Assembly: GCA_008973525.1 (NCBI GenBank) | Contig: WACJ01000402.1 | Coordinates: 682,001 to 746,000 of the forward strand | Source: Stenopsyche tienmushanensis | Taxonomy: Eukaryota > Arthropoda > Insecta > Trichoptera > Stenopsychidae | DNA length: 64,000 nucleotides | Direction: 5' to 3' | In this document: positions 62,454-64,000 of the stretch, piece by piece | How the letters are laid out: each line of letters starts with the position of its first letter | Position numbering within the stretch: the stretch's first letter is position 1 | Notes under the pieces: generated by a model | The model's database searches: none | What the model was told of the DNA's origin: nothing | The model's input: only the letters and a program-made list of their open reading frames with translations | Program-made: the position numbers and the translations under genes

Positions 62454-64000
62454 GCGCGTTACTGGTGTAAGGATTGAATTTGATCCCTCAAATTGCTCGT
62501 GCAGAATGTTCATCATGGCATGCGCTGTGTGACACATAGCGCTGTCCGTAAAGCATACCCTACTGAATAATTTACAATAAATTTGATTTTTGGCTTTAAA
62601 TTCCTCCTTTTCATATGATCACTTATTCTTGGCTTTTGTTCTTATATCAAGAAAACCGGGATAACGCATGCGCAATGATGATTAGTGAATCATGTCCTGC
62701 GCAATCAGATCATCGACGTTCTTGCTATTCTTCCATGTATCAATAGATGGAAAAATGAGGCACATTAATACGCTTCCTGTTATTGACGCTTGTTTTCGAG
62801 ATGAACGAAAACATTAATTACATCAACTTTGATGTTATCACTATCTTATTGTTTATTTGCCACTGGAAAGACGTTCGCGGATGTTGAAAACTTTAACAAG
62901 ATCGCCGATATGTCCTTGACCCTTGATAATTCGAGCTCAATCGCTTTGATGAGTGCCAAGAATAACCTGGACCAGGACGATCGATTGGAAATAAGTCTAA
63001 ACACATTCCAGGACACATTCATCTGAGCTTCAAAAATGGTGTCAGAATTTTGCATCTTGCAATTCTTATTAGTCATATTGTTTTTGAGCTTACATTAAAG
63101 AAGAAACTGTGCTGATTTCGTTTGTCTTTTCCAAAACAATATTTGGGTTACTTGGCTATCTTTGCAAAAAGGATTATTAGTCAGTCTGAGACAAATTCTA
63201 CCCACTTCAAGCCTCGATTTACACGCTTTTGCCTCTACGCACATATATAATAAACCCTGTATTTCAATGAATGTGTCTTGTCCAATTGTTCCCCATCATG
63301 CGTTCCATCAGTCACACTCCATGATATATATTTAACCGGTGTACTATTCTTGGATAGAATTTCATCTCCTTTAAATTTGTTTGCTTTCTGTTTTCAATGC
63401 AACAATCCTCAAGGCGAGCTTTATTTAGACTAGCTGAGTTTGTTGCACTTGCACTTTGATAATGGCATCAGCTAGAAAGCGAGTCGTCTGCAAAAAAACT
63501 CCAGCCTGGCAGGTCACGAACCTGGGACTTATGAATGACAATGTAAATATTTGCTACCAAGGTCTCACTCTTGGTCTGATTGTATTTGCATACATATTTT
63601 GCGTGACTGCGTGGTCCAAGACATCGTCGTGTCCTCGGCACTGCTTTCGACAGCACAAAAGTGCAACTCTTTCGGTCCAAATTTTAGCACTACTTTCACA
63701 TTCATCCCACACTTTTAATTGATGATTCCTTTTCAGTTGTACTTCCGGATCGTGGGTGTGGACCTACTTATTGTCAGGTTCACAGAATCGAGGTCGTTCG
63801 TTATGATTTTTGATCATCAACCGATCCAAATAGAGATTGCCCTCGAAATATTCACAGATCACTTTCGTCCGAAATGTGCGAATTTATTTATAGTTTTTTG
63901 AAATCAGCAAGTTTTTCTCATTTGCCAGATCGATTCCTAAGCATCCAGTTCCCAATATGTGGTCTTAGGTGGTGGTATTCATCATTACCAATAGATCATG
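62454..64000. other. No recognised gene
   Basis: AT-rich with short frames on both strands. ACAATAAATTTGATTTTTGG near 62573 echoes the mariner-associated fragments at 13670 and 26920. Nothing else was identified. Confidence 0.45.

Noticed and set aside
1..64000. CRISPR arrays, bacterial operons, riboswitches or an integrated virus
   Set aside because: No regularly spaced repeats, no prokaryotic gene density and no viral protein motifs were seen; introns and insect transposons show nuclear insect DNA.

Overview
This is insect nuclear DNA, most likely from a moth or butterfly. The only gene I can identify is the ecdysone-induced nuclear receptor gene E75 (Eip75B, NR1D3 group), on the + strand. 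The case rests on a complete set of coding exons with canonical splice sites and compatible phases, a REV-ERB/E75-type DNA-binding domain, a full ligand-binding domain and a long C-terminal domain. Several C-terminal blocks resemble lepidopteran E75 proteins as I remember them ([55 protein letters not shown]). Lepidoptera is therefore an inference, not a proof.

Gene model: E75A = 29689-29920, 31812-31900, 42536-42680, 44959-45194, 45274-46953 (793 aa, two zinc fingers). E75B = 42263-42680, 44959-45194, 45274-46953 (777 aa, second finger only). E75D = 44462-44537, 44959-45194, 45274-46953 (663 aa, no fingers). The three isoforms share the ligand-binding domain and C-terminal tail and differ in DNA binding, as known for E75 in other insects. 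The 3' UTR runs to a poly(A) signal at 47745. No exon specific to an E75C isoform could be identified with confidence.

Layout: 1-28.3 kb is AT-rich and gene-poor. It holds mariner remnants, a Tc1-type MITE (7791-8494), a hAT element with an 8-bp target duplication (10053-10799), a hAT MITE with an 8-bp duplication (23005-23342), dispersed repeats, and a recursive-splice-like site (6565/6566) that would matter only if an E75 transcript starts further upstream. 28.3-47.7 kb is a CpG-rich domain coinciding with the E75 transcription units. It carries candidate core promoters, upstream ORFs for all three isoforms, imperfect ecdysone-response-element-like inverted repeats, and CTCF-like motifs in the large intron. 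47.8-64 kb is again AT-rich and gene-poor. It holds the second, inverted hAT copy (52303-53147), a tRNA-like fragment, a possible non-LTR retrotransposon scrap, a snap-back MITE with TTA duplications (60624-60823) and another mariner remnant.

How it works together (established for E75 in flies and moths): E75 is an early ecdysone-response gene. Its isoforms bind heme and repress transcription, partly by opposing HR3. The arrangement here gives each isoform its own promoter and N-terminus on a common body.
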